This document shows positions 1 to 8,703 of a stretch of DNA of 51,608 nucleotides, piece after piece (the stretch's first letter is position 1; each line of letters opens with the position of its first letter). Below the pieces are notes generated by a model that did not search any database, was not told where the DNA came from, and was given only the letters and a program-made list of their open reading frames with translations. The position numbers and the translations under genes were made by a program. Source of the stretch: Acetobacter okinawensis JCM 25146 (GTDB lineage: Bacteria > Pseudomonadota > Alphaproteobacteria > Acetobacterales > Acetobacteraceae); NCBI RefSeq assembly GCF_000613865.1, contig NZ_BAJU01000016.1, positions 1-51,608 on the forward strand. Direction: 5' to 3'.

Positions 1-86
1 CCAACGACACCACCCTGCGCCCCCGCCCGCGCTGGCCGCTTGAAGACATGGCCCAGCGCTTTGAACCCGGTCTGACCCAAGCATGA
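1..86 (+). CDS. C-terminal end of an unidentified protein (partial)
   Basis: An open frame with codons starting at base 3 runs to a TGA at 84-86 and reads through a Pro/Arg-rich tail ending in FEPGLTQA. The stop overlaps the rlmJ start as ATGA, which is typical of co-translated neighbours. Only 27 residues are visible and I do not recognise the family. Confidence 0.4.
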   Translation, partial: NDTTLRPRPRWPLEDMAQRFEPGLTQA

Positions 87-904
87 ATTACCGCCACATC
101 TACCACGCTGGCAATTTTGCCGACTGCATGAAGCACACGCTGCTGGTAAGCCTGCTCCAGCATTTTTTGCGCAAGGATTCGCCCTTTGTCGTGCTGGACA
201 CCCACGCAGGCATTGGCCGCTACGACCTTGAAAGCCCGGAGGCCGAAAAAACGGGCGAATACCACGACGGTATTGGCAAGCTCTGGGCAGAAGCGCCTGA
301 CAGCCCGCTTACGCCATGGCTGGAACTGGTGCGCAAGGCCGGGGGGCCGCGCTTTTATCCCGGCTCGCCCCTGCTGGCCTCCCTTATGCTCCGCCCACAG
401 GACCAGTTGATCTGCTGCGAAAAACACCCCGTGGACAAGCGCGCGCTCTACCGGCTTTTTGCAGGCCAGCCCAACATCAGTGTGCATGAGCGCGATGCGT
501 ATGAGAGCCTGCGCGCACTCCTCCCCCCCAAAACCGCCCGACGCGGTCTTGTGCTCATCGACCCTCCGTTTGAAGAACCCGGAGAGTTTGACCGCCTAGC
601 CCAAGCACTCCAGACCATTCACACCCGCTTTGCCGCAGGCATGATTGCTGTGTGGTACCCCATCAAGCACAGAACTCCGGTGCGCCAGTTCCACACCAAT
701 GTGGAGCAGGCAGGGTATCGCAATGTTCTGGTAGCCGAACTGCTGATGCGCCCACCCCATAACCCCGATGCCCTTAACGGCGCAGGTCTTCTGGTGATCA
801 AACCGCCTTATGGTTTTGCCGAACAGGCCAAGACACAGCTCCACCGGCTAAAAACCGCCCTTGATGCGTTTGAAGCCACCGTCAGTGAGCTTGTACCCGA
901 ATAA
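83..904 (+). CDS. rlmJ: 23S rRNA (adenine(2030)-N6)-methyltransferase RlmJ
   Basis: This 273-residue protein matches the RlmJ family along its whole length. RlmJ uses S-adenosylmethionine to methylate N6 of A2030 in 23S rRNA, in the cytoplasm. The family N-terminus MNYRHxYHAGNFADxxKH is complete. VLDTHAGIGRYDL (about residues 37-49) forms the SAM-binding region, and LIDPPFE (about 158-164) is the [DN]PP[FY] catalytic motif of N6-adenine methyltransferases. The ATG at 83 overlaps the preceding stop by ATGA, suggesting coupling to the truncated upstream gene. A hairpin follows the stop. No interruption is seen. Confidence 0.95.
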   Translation: MNYRHIYHAGNFADCMKHTLLVSLLQHFLRKDSPFVVLDTHAGIGRYDLESPEAEKTGEYHDGIGKLWAEAPDSPLTPWLELVRKAGGPRFYPGSPLLASLMLRPQDQLICCEKHPVDKRALYRLFAGQPNISVHERDAYESLRALLPPKTARRGLVLIDPPFEEPGEFDRLAQALQTIHTRFAAGMIAVWYPIKHRTPVRQFHTNVEQAGYRNVLVAELLMRPPHNPDALNGAGLLVIKPPYGFAEQAKTQLHRLKTALDAFEATVSELVPE

Positions 905-915
905 GCACAACGCCT

Positions 916-936
916 CCCCCTGCCACGCGCAGGGGG
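916..936. terminator. hairpin between convergent rlmJ and marC
   Basis: A perfect 8-bp stem (CCCCCTGC paired with GCAGGGGG) with a 5-base loop lies between the convergent 3' ends of rlmJ and marC. There is no clear T run on either side, so a bidirectional terminator role is an inference from position and stem strength. Confidence 0.5.
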
Positions 937-955
937 CAACCATGATCCTATCGGG

Positions 956-1696
956 TCAGGCTGGGTGGCGTATGTCCTTGAGCAGATTATGCCACATATC
1001 GGTTGCAAAGCCCTGCACGCCTGCGGCCAAAATCTGCACACCAATACACAGCAGGACCAGAGCCGCCATACGGCTGACAATACGCGTGCCGGTCACGCCC
1101 AGCATGGCAACCAGTTTTTCGGAACTGGAATAAGCTGCCCACACGATCAGCACCACACCCACGGCAGCGGCGGTGGTGCCTGCCGTATAAGCCCAGAACG
1201 AATGCCCAGACGGACAGCCAGACCCCAGAGCAATAGCCACGGCAATAGTACCCGGCCCCACGGTAAAGGGCATGGCCAGCGGAAAAAACGCGGAATCTGC
1301 CCAGTTGGGGGCCATAACTGTACGCCCACCCTGTAGGGCCTGTTTTTCCTTCTGCGCCTCCACGCTCTCCGGACTTTGCAACAGGTCCCATGCCCGCACG
1401 GCCACAACCAGACCGCCTGCAACACGCAGCGCGTTCACGGTTACACCAAAAAACGCCAGTACAATCCCCCCCAGCCAGAGGGAGATGACCACAATCATAA
1501 AGGAGTAAAAAGAGACCAGCCGCGCAAGGGCCATAATCTCTTTTTGGGACCGTCCAGCGGATGCCTGCGCAAAAATAAGGGCCGCACCAAACGGATTAAC
1601 AATGGAAAAAAGTGCGGGAAACGCCAGCAGAAAGGCCGAAACACCAGTCCGGACCATACTGCCGCTTAACAGAACCTCGGAAAGATGAACCGACAT
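956..1696 (-). CDS. MarC/UPF0056 family integral membrane protein
   Basis: A polytopic membrane protein of about 246 residues with roughly six hydrophobic segments. The first carries the family signature FSIVNPFGAALIF, and a second conserved patch is LRVAGGLVVAVRAWDLL. E. coli MarC was once linked to multiple antibiotic resistance, but that role was withdrawn and the substrate is unknown. I prefer the ATG at 1696; a GTG at 1711 is possible in the same frame. The gene lies 31 bases downstream of the mprF-like gene on the same strand, so co-transcription is plausible. Confidence 0.85.
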   Translation of the reverse strand: MSVHLSEVLLSGSMVRTGVSAFLLAFPALFSIVNPFGAALIFAQASAGRSQKEIMALARLVSFYSFMIVVISLWLGGIVLAFFGVTVNALRVAGGLVVAVRAWDLLQSPESVEAQKEKQALQGGRTVMAPNWADSAFFPLAMPFTVGPGTIAVAIALGSGCPSGHSFWAYTAGTTAAAVGVVLIVWAAYSSSEKLVAMLGVTGTRIVSRMAALVLLCIGVQILAAGVQGFATDMWHNLLKDIRHPA

Positions 1697-1742
1697 AACC
1701 CCGCCCAGCACTCCAACACCAAAAGCAGCCGCCCCAAACCGC

Positions 1743-3808
1743 TCAGAGAGGCACGTTGGGTGCTGTCTTGTTGTCCGTATATGTTTTCACAAACCGTGAT
1801 ACCAAAGCAATATCACCGGGCGGGTAGCACAGATGCGTCCTGCTACCATCCTCCAGCGGCCAGACGTTAAGCCCGATATCGTTATATATCCGGACAAAAC
1901 TGTCCCCTACCTGCCAGAAGGCCAGCCGCAACCCCTGTTGCAAGGCCAGATCACGCAGCCGCCAGATGGCGGAAATGCTGTCATCCTCTTCCCCCGCGGG
2001 GTCGCCCAGACCGATGAGCATGTTCTCACGGTGCGTAAAGGGAATAACAGCCTCGCCGGCCTCCCCCTCCACAAAGCCTTCGGGGTTCATGTCTGCAATG
2101 TCAGGCAGGGCGTGTTCGAGTGTTTTGTAATACTCGGCAATGTCCTGCGTCCATGGCTGAATGGGAATTCTGGCAGGCCACATCAGCCGTGCCAGCACCA
2201 CCAATGCCAGCAGCACAGCAAGGGCTACAGTCCAGCGCACAGCTCCATGTGTGGGGGAGGCAAGCATGAGCTGCCACCAGCTCCCCTCCCCCGCATTGCG
2301 GGTGGCCAAGGCAATAATGCAACAAAAAAACAGCAGCAGGCACAACAGGTTGGAAAGCGAGAGCGGCTCACTCAGCAACTTGGCATGGCGGTAATAACAG
2401 GTGCGGAAAGGCGCAATAAACAGCGCGGACAGCCCCAGCATGAACGGCACCAAAATGGTATTGCCGCGCAAAAAGGTCATGACCGTTGCCAGCAGCAGCA
2501 GCCCCAGTGCACCACGCCACGCCAGCGTCACCCGCTGCGAAAGGCCAATGGCAAGGCTGATAAGCGCCACCCCCATGAGCGATAGCAGGTAGTTCCCACC
2601 CATATGCACCAGCCCTGCAAACGTGTCTGGTAGCATGGAGAATTTGGGCACAGGCTCCATCAACACAAGGCAGAGCAGCAGCACGCCACAAAGGGTAACC
2701 GTACCTGTTGCCACAGCGACGGAAAAAGCCGCCTCGCTCTCACGCACGACCTGACTGGGCCTGCGCCTTACAAGCTGCGCGTCCGTGCTCTGGCCGGGGT
2801 TCTTCTTTTTGGCAAGGGCTGCATCCCCACGCAGGAAAAGCTCATGCCCTGCAAACATGATGCCAGCCATAAAAAGGGGAATAATGTAGTAGAAAAGCCT
2901 GAAGATCAGGACGACACCCAAAATCTGGGGAGCGGGCATGTAAGGGCCGAGCGCCAGCAGCATGGCCCCGTCAAACACCCCCAGCCCACCGGGCACGCTG
3001 GCCACCAGCCCCGCCGTGTAAGACGCGATATAAATGGCCAGAAAAGACCCGAAATCTACCCCACACCCTTTGGGCAGCAGCACAAACGCAATGCTGGCCG
3101 TTGCCGCAACCTCGGCCGCAGCAACCACGGTCTGCATGATGGCCATGCGAGGAGACGGGAGTGCAACCACCCATTTGCGGAACCGGAACTCGCGCACCCA
3201 AAAGGCCAGCCCGACATACCCGGCCACCGCCAGCCACAAAAACCCACCCACACAGGCCAGAACCCACTGCGGCACACGGTGCCCCACACCGGCAGAACAG
3301 AGGGTTCCAGAATAAGCACCGCGCCAATCAGGACTGCCGCACCAAGCAGATATGTTGCAGAACAAAAGGCAATAATCTGGGTAATGGCAAAGGCATTAAC
3401 GCCCCAGTTCCGGTACAGCCGATACCGCACCGCAGCACCAGAAACCGCAGAAAACCCCAGATTATGCGACAAAACATAGGAGCAGAAAGCCGCAAACGCC
3501 GCTCTGCGGAACGGCAACTGCCCATACCCGACCTGAATAACGGCCAGCCGGTCATAAAAAGAAAGAATAAAGTAGGACAGCAGCGTGCAGCCAACCGCCG
3601 CCCAGAGCTGGGAGGGGGGAATAGCCTCCATGGCCATGCGGATGTCGGCCATTTTAAGGTGTCGCAGTTCATGCTGCACCACCACAATGGCTGCCACCAT
3701 CAGCACCAGCCCGAGCAGATGGGGCAGATGCTTCAGCCTTTTTTTCCACCCCTTGCCCCCTTCATGAAGGTCCGGTTGCTGGCTGGGGGGCTGAGGCATC
3801 TGCGTCAT
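1743..3808 (-). CDS. MprF-like membrane protein, truncated lysyltransferase domain (frameshifted in this sequence)
   Basis: MprF proteins add lysine or alanine to phosphatidylglycerol and flip the product, protecting against cationic peptides. The reading starts at an ATG at 3808, runs through many transmembrane segments, and changes frame near 3282-3285, where one extra base in a C run restores it. The flippase part is recognisable (LVASVPGGLGVFDGAML, then a long membrane region). The cytosolic domain begins normally (LIGLGDPAGEEDD, then FWQVGDSFVRIYNDIGLNVWPL) but stops about 30 residues later. That leaves about 688 residues, where the family usually has about 850. The missing portion normally holds most of the GNAT-fold aminoacyl-transfer site. 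No leftover coding for it is visible in the next 120 bases in any frame. The flippase function may survive without synthase activity. Confidence 0.75.
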
Positions 3809-3825
3809 CTGCGGCCAGACCCTGC

Positions 3826-5444
3826 TTAGACCTGCGTATCTCGCAGGAGGGCAGCGTCAATCAGGGCGATGGTCTCTGCCACGCCATACAGCGCAACAAA
3901 CCCACCAAAACGTGGCCCTTCCTTCTGCCCAAGCAGCACTTCGTACAGGCAGCCAAACCAGCTTCTCAGCGGTTCAAATCCGTGCCTTTTGCCAATCTCA
4001 AACACCAGATTCTGCAAGGTGGAGGCATCCGCCGCCTCCCCTTCAAAACCCCGCAGGGTTTCAGCAAGGTCAACCAGTGCTGCGCGCTCCCGCTCATCGG
4101 GGGCACGGAAGGTTTTGGCCGGGCGCACAAAGTCCGCGTAATAGGCGATGGCGTGTTTGACCAGTTCCGCCAGCATGGGGTGCGTTTGCGGGGAGACAGC
4201 CGCGTCATAACGGCGGATAAAGCCCCACAGCACTTCGGGTGTGTCGGCATTGGCAACACTGGCAAGGTTGAGCAGCATGCCAAATGGCACCGGGCTGCCT
4301 GCATCCTGCGGCACACTCCCTTTGTGGATAAACCACGCAGGGTTGGCGCGCAGGTCATTGCCTGCCGGGTTTTCCACCTGCAATGCACGTGCTTGTCAGC
4401 GTGCGTCAGATAGTCATCCGCCGTTTTGGGAATCACGTCAAAATACAGCCGTTTGGCGCGCTGGGGCTGGTTGAACATGAACTGGCCCAGACTTTCTGGC
4501 GGGGCGTAACGCAGCCATTCCTCCACCGACAGGCCATTGCCCTTGGACTTGGAGATTTTCTGCCCCTGCTCATCCAAAAACAGTTCGTATGTCAGACCCG
4601 CAGGCGGCGTGCCGCCCAGAATTTTGCAGATACGGCCAGACAGGCGCACGCTGTCGATCAAATCCTTGCCCGACATTTCGTAATCCACACCAAGTGCATA
4701 CCAGCGCATGGCCCAGTCGGCCTTCCACTGCATTTTGGCATGGCCACCCGTTACTGGTGTTTCAAACACCTCACCCGTGGTGGGGTCTGTCCAGCGTACG
4801 GTGCCTGCGACCGCGTCAATGGCGTCCATCTTAACCTGCATGACCTCCCCCGTGTGGGGGTGCAGCGGCAGAACGGGGGAATAGGTTGCTCGGCGGTCCG
4901 GCCCCAGTGTGGGCAGGATCACGGCCAGAATCTGGTCATGCACTTCCAGCACGCGCAGCAAAGCCGCATCAAACCGGCCGGACGTATAATACTGGGTGGA
5001 CGATGCAAACTCGTATTCAAACCCGAAACTGTCGAGGAACGAGCACAGCCGCGCGTTGTTATGGGCCGCAAACGAGTCGTGCGTGCCAAACGGGTCCGGC
5101 ACGCGGGAGAGCGGCTGGCCAATATATTTTTGCAGCATCTCACGCTGGGGCACGTTATCGGGCACCTTGCGCAAGGCGTCCATATCGTCCGAAAAAGCCA
5201 GCAGACGGGAAGGACGGCCCGTAAGGGCGGTATAGGCCTGCCGCACCCAGGATGTGCGGGCGACCTCACCAAAGGTGCCGATATGGGGCAGGCCCGAGGG
5301 ACCATACCCAGTTTCCAGCAGGGCCGGGCGCTCATCGGTGCCTGTGCTGCTACGCGTTGCAACGTGATCGGCCAGTTTGCGTGCCTCTTCAAAAGGCCAC
5401 GCGCGCGGAAGATCGGAAGCGGATGCTGTTTGGCTGTCTGACAT
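3826..5444 (-). CDS. lysS: lysine--tRNA ligase, class I (frameshifted in this sequence)
   Basis: Class I lysyl-tRNA synthetase, the archaeal/alphaproteobacterial type, charges tRNA-Lys with lysine. The HIGH-type motif is GLPHIG in the first 70 residues, and the KMSKS-type motif is KISKSKG. The C-terminal helical anticodon-binding region follows after a frame change near 4384, where one missing T (CATTTG read as CATTG) restores the family sequence. I chose the ATG at 5444 (MSDSQTAS) because upstream in-frame codons look non-coding. No class II lysS is seen in the window. The gene is 17 bases upstream of the mprF-like gene on the same strand; MprF uses Lys-tRNA(Lys), so the pairing makes functional sense. 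Confidence 0.93.
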
Positions 5445-5600
5445 GCGCGGGAAGCTATGAATTGCACAGCACCCGGTCAATGCAAAAACGCGCAGGACCC
5501 CCCCTGAGTGTAATTTTTACGCCCATTGACCCCGCAAACACTCCGCTCCATCCTTTACCCGTATTCAAGAAGCCCAGAACAAGAAGGTCAAACCCGAGTC

Positions 5601-6356
5601 ATGCGCCGCACTTCCGCACTCATCCTTATTGGTAACGAAATCCTTTCTGGCCGCACACGGGACGACAATATCCAGTTTCTGGCTCTACGATTGGGGGAGA
5701 TGGGTATTCCACTGGTCGAAATCCGTGTCATCCCCGACATTCGCGCGACCATCGTCAACACGGTGACCGAGCTACGCGCCCGCTTTGACGAGGTTTTTAC
5801 GACAGGTGGCATTGGCCCCACGCATGATGACATTACATCCCCCTGCGTAGCCGAAGCCTTTGGCGTGCCGTGGGAAATTCATCCCCCAACCTTTGCCGTG
5901 CTCGAAGAGCGCTTTGGGGTTGAAAACTTCAATACCGCGCGCCAGCGCATGGCCAAGCTGCCCAGAGGGGCCACCCCAATTGCCAACCCTGTATCCATTG
6001 CGCCGGGCTTTAGCATTGGCAATGTGCATGTGCTGGCCGGGGTCCCCCGAATCATGCGTGCCATGTTTGAGGAACTCGCCCCAACCCTGCAAAAAGGCGC
6101 ACCCGTCTTTTCACGCACATGGCACACGACATTACTGGGCGAAGGCGCTCTGGCAGATGGGCTGGAAGCCATTCAGGACCAGTTCAGCGATCTGGACCTT
6201 GGCTCCTACCCCTTCCACCGTGAGGATGGCCGCCATGGCGTGGCTCTGGTCGCCAAGGGGCAGGACATGCAGCGCGTCAATGCTGCGGCACAGGCCATTC
6301 ATGACCTGCTCAACGCAAAAGGCGGCTCACCCGTGGAAGGTGAACCGCCTGCGTAA
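5601..6356 (+). CDS. competence/damage-inducible CinA N-terminal-type molybdopterin-binding protein
   Basis: A 251-residue stand-alone MoCF-biosynthesis/CinA-N domain protein. The N-terminus LILIGNEILSGRTRDDN and the motif FTTGGIGPTHDDIT are diagnostic of the MoaB/Mog/CinA fold that binds molybdopterin or nucleotide pyrophosphate substrates. There is no C-terminal PncC nicotinamide deamidase domain, so this is the short alphaproteobacterial form. The ATG at 5601 is preferred; the same frame is open upstream to 5526 but lacks family similarity. The gene is divergent from lysS and convergent with accA. The exact substrate is unknown. Confidence 0.87.
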   Translation: MRRTSALILIGNEILSGRTRDDNIQFLALRLGEMGIPLVEIRVIPDIRATIVNTVTELRARFDEVFTTGGIGPTHDDITSPCVAEAFGVPWEIHPPTFAVLEERFGVENFNTARQRMAKLPRGATPIANPVSIAPGFSIGNVHVLAGVPRIMRAMFEELAPTLQKGAPVFSRTWHTTLLGEGALADGLEAIQDQFSDLDLGSYPFHREDGRHGVALVAKGQDMQRVNAAAQAIHDLLNAKGGSPVEGEPPA

Positions 6357-6363
6357 CCCCGAC

Positions 6364-6383
6364 TGGCCAGCAAACGCTGGCCA
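6364..6383. terminator. hairpin between convergent cinA-like gene and accA
   Basis: TGGCCAGC and GCTGGCCA form an 8-bp stem around an AAAC loop, 8 bases after the cinA-like stop and 30 bases before the accA stop. There is no strong T run, so termination is inferred from position. Confidence 0.45.
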
Positions 6384-6413
6384 ACCGCACTCAAAAGAGT
6401 TCTGACAGAATGG

Positions 6414-7369
6414 TCAGTGCAGGGCTTCACGCCCCATGGCTAAAAACTTCTCGCGCCGCAATTCCTTCAACTTCCCCGGTGCCAGTGGCAGCAGGTCCTT
6501 GAGCATTGTGGCCAGCACGCTGCGCACACCATCCATGGCGGCAGCGGGGTCGCGCTGAGCCCCACCAACGGGTTCGGGAATAATCTGGTCAATCAGCCCA
6601 AGGCGTTTGAGGTCCTGAGCTGTCAGGCGCAGGGTTTCCGCCGCCGTGCTGGCCTGCTTGGGGTCACGCCACAAAATGGAGGCACAGGCCTCGGGCGAGA
6701 TAACGGAATAAATGGCGTGTTCGAGCATAAGCACCCGATCACCCGCGCCCAGAGCCACTGCGCCACCAGACCCACCCTCGCCAATCACTGTCGCAATCAG
6801 GGGGACCGGGGCATCAAAACAGGTGGCGATGGAACGGGCAATGGCCTCGGCCTGCCCACGCTGTTCCGCATCAATACCGGGCCACGCACCTGCTGTGTCA
6901 ATAAAGGTGAGAATCGGCATTTTAAACTGGCCAGCCATCTTCATCAGTCGCTGGGCCTTGCGATAGCCTTCTGGTCTGGCCATGCCAAAGTTGTGCTGGA
7001 GCCGTGTTTCCAGGTCCGAGCCACGCTCGGTCCCGATCACGACCACCGGCATGCCATCAAAACGGCCAATACCACCGATAATGGCCTTGTCATCGCCATA
7101 CAGCCGGTCGCCTGCCAACGGTGTAAAATCCGTTATCAGCCGACCAATATAGTCCTGCGTGTGCGGACGCTGGGCATGACGGGCCACCTGCACTTTCTGC
7201 CATGGCGTAAGCTTGGCATAGATCGTGCGCAGGTGCTTTTCCGCCTTATCAGAAAGGCGGGCCGTTTCTTCTTCAATGTTGACCCTTCGGGGTCGGTCAT
7301 CTGCCGCAGTTCGTCGATCTTGTTCTCAAGTTCGGCGACGGGCTTTTCAAAATCCAGGAACTGACGCAT
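6414..7369 (-). CDS. accA: acetyl-CoA carboxylase carboxyltransferase subunit alpha (frameshifted in this sequence)
   Basis: AccA pairs with AccD to transfer the carboxyl group from biotin-BCCP to acetyl-CoA, the first step of fatty acid synthesis. The N-terminus MRQFLDFEKPVAELENKI is typical. After about 30 residues the frame changes at 7283-7285 (one G missing), restoring NIEEETARLSDKAEKHLR and KLTPWQKVQVARHAQRPHT. The core contains DTAGAWPG and GEGGSGGAVALG, the oxyanion-hole and CoA-binding region. Total length is about 318 residues, normal for the family. The gene lies 82 bases downstream of xerD on the same strand. The break is almost certainly a sequence error, since accA is essential. 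Confidence 0.93.
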
Positions 7370-7450
7370 GAGCAAAGCCGATAGCACAATGGCGTTTAAA
7401 GCCAAGTCACTTCGTGCATCCAAATGTGTTCTGGACGTGCTTTTTAGCCT

Positions 7451-8381
7451 TTACCCCTCCGAATTCCCTGTTTGGGAGGTAGAAAGCGGGTGGTGTTCAG
7501 CCACAGCACGCTGCAATCGCTCAGTCTGCACATGCGTATAAATCTGGGTGGTCGCAATGTCCGCATGCCCCAGCAGCATTTGCAGCGCACGCAGGTCCGC
7601 CCCATGCGCGAGCAGGTGGGTGGCAAAGGAATGACGCAGCACATGGGGGGAGAGGCGCTCAGGCTCAAGCCCGGCCTTGCACCCGATATCATGCAAAATC
7701 CGGTCAAAAGCCTGCCGGGTCATGGCGCGCTGGGGGTCACGCCCGGGGAAAAGATACGGGCTGCCAAGCCCCGCATCCGCAGCAACAAGAGCCTGCGCGG
7801 CAAGGCGCGCACTGTCCGACAAAGGCACAAGCCGCTCCCGCCCGCCTTTACCACGGACACTGAGCATACGCTGGTCCCCCGCCAGAGCCTGCCGCGGTAA
7901 CGCCAGCAGTTCGGAAATACGCAACCCCGACGCATACAGCAGTTCCAGCGCAGCCCGCCCCACCAGCGCACGGCGCGTTTTGGCGGCCGAGGCTCCCTCT
8001 GGCTCCTCGCAGGCATCCAGCAGCGCCAGCACCTCCGATTCGGATAAAAACCGTGGCAGGGACTGCTCCGCCCGTGGCGAATCGAGATGTTCTGCCGGGT
8101 TATCTGCCCGCAGGCCCTCACGCAGCAAAAACAGATAAAACTGCCTGATACAGGATAGACGGCGCGCCACAGTCCGGCGCGACTGCCCCTGAGCGGACAG
8201 ATCTGCCAGCCAGCCCCGCAAATCTTCGGTCCCGGCTGTGCGCAGACTCTGCCTGCACGGGCAAGACTATGCGCACAGGATTCGAGGTCGGCCTGATACG
8301 CAGCCAGCGTATTGGGGGCGGCGGCACGTTCAGCCGCCTGCATCTCCAAAAAAGCTCTACGCTGCCTTCCGCCCCACTCAC
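7451..8381 (-). CDS. xerD: tyrosine recombinase XerD (two frameshifts in this sequence)
   Basis: XerD acts with XerC at dif to resolve chromosome dimers. The catalytic set is present: Arg in ASGLRISELL, the His-x-x-Arg box in SPHVLRHSFATHLL, GHADIATTQ, and the nucleophilic Tyr in IYTHV. The wording of the C-terminal box matches XerD rather than XerC. I place the start at the GTG at 8381, which overlaps the upstream TGA as GTGA. This requires one extra T in the poly-T run at 8348-8353, giving VELFLEMQAAERAAAPNTLAAY in the SAM-like core-binding domain. A second frame change lies near 8225-8260, before DLRGWLADLSAQG. Corrected length is about 310 residues. Confidence 0.9.
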
Positions 8382-8638
8382 GGGTGGGCGGGGGCCGGTC
8401 CCGTGGGAGCAACGCTGATCTGGGCCGGAGCAGCAGGCACAACGGGTGTTACAACCGGTGCAGCGGGGGGCGGAGGTACGGCAACAGACGGGGTTGCCGC
8501 TGCTACATCCGCAGCAAATGGCAGGTCACGGTGTACCTGCTGCTGCACAGGTGGCCGACCGGTCAGCCCCAGAGCGGCAAAGCCCCCCACGGCAGCAAGC
8601 ACAACAACGGCAAAAACAATCAGAACCGTACGGCTCAT
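8378..8638 (-). CDS. small single-pass membrane protein with Pro/Ala/Val-rich tail
   Basis: An 86-residue protein. Residues about 4-26 (VLIVFAVVVLAAVGGFAALGL) form one hydrophobic anchor preceded by an Arg. The rest is a low-complexity Pro/Ala/Val-rich tail that would extend into the periplasm. No domain is recognised. The stop overlaps the xerD start as GTGA, implying translational coupling. The start could also be an in-frame codon at 8659. It is divergent from aroKB. Confidence 0.6.
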   Translation of the reverse strand: MSRTVLIVFAVVVLAAVGGFAALGLTGRPPVQQQVHRDLPFAADVAAATPSVAVPPPPAAPVVTPVVPAAPAQISVAPTGPAPAHP

Positions 8639-8703
8639 ACAGGCAGGCTCCCCTAACAACAGATATAGGTGTGTTCTTTCTGCTCTATGTTAAGCTAGGC
8701 TTT

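Noticed and set aside
4323-4331. DnaA-box 9-mer TGTGGATAA
   Set aside because: A single copy inside lysS coding sequence, without neighbouring boxes or AT-rich DNA; chance is sufficient.
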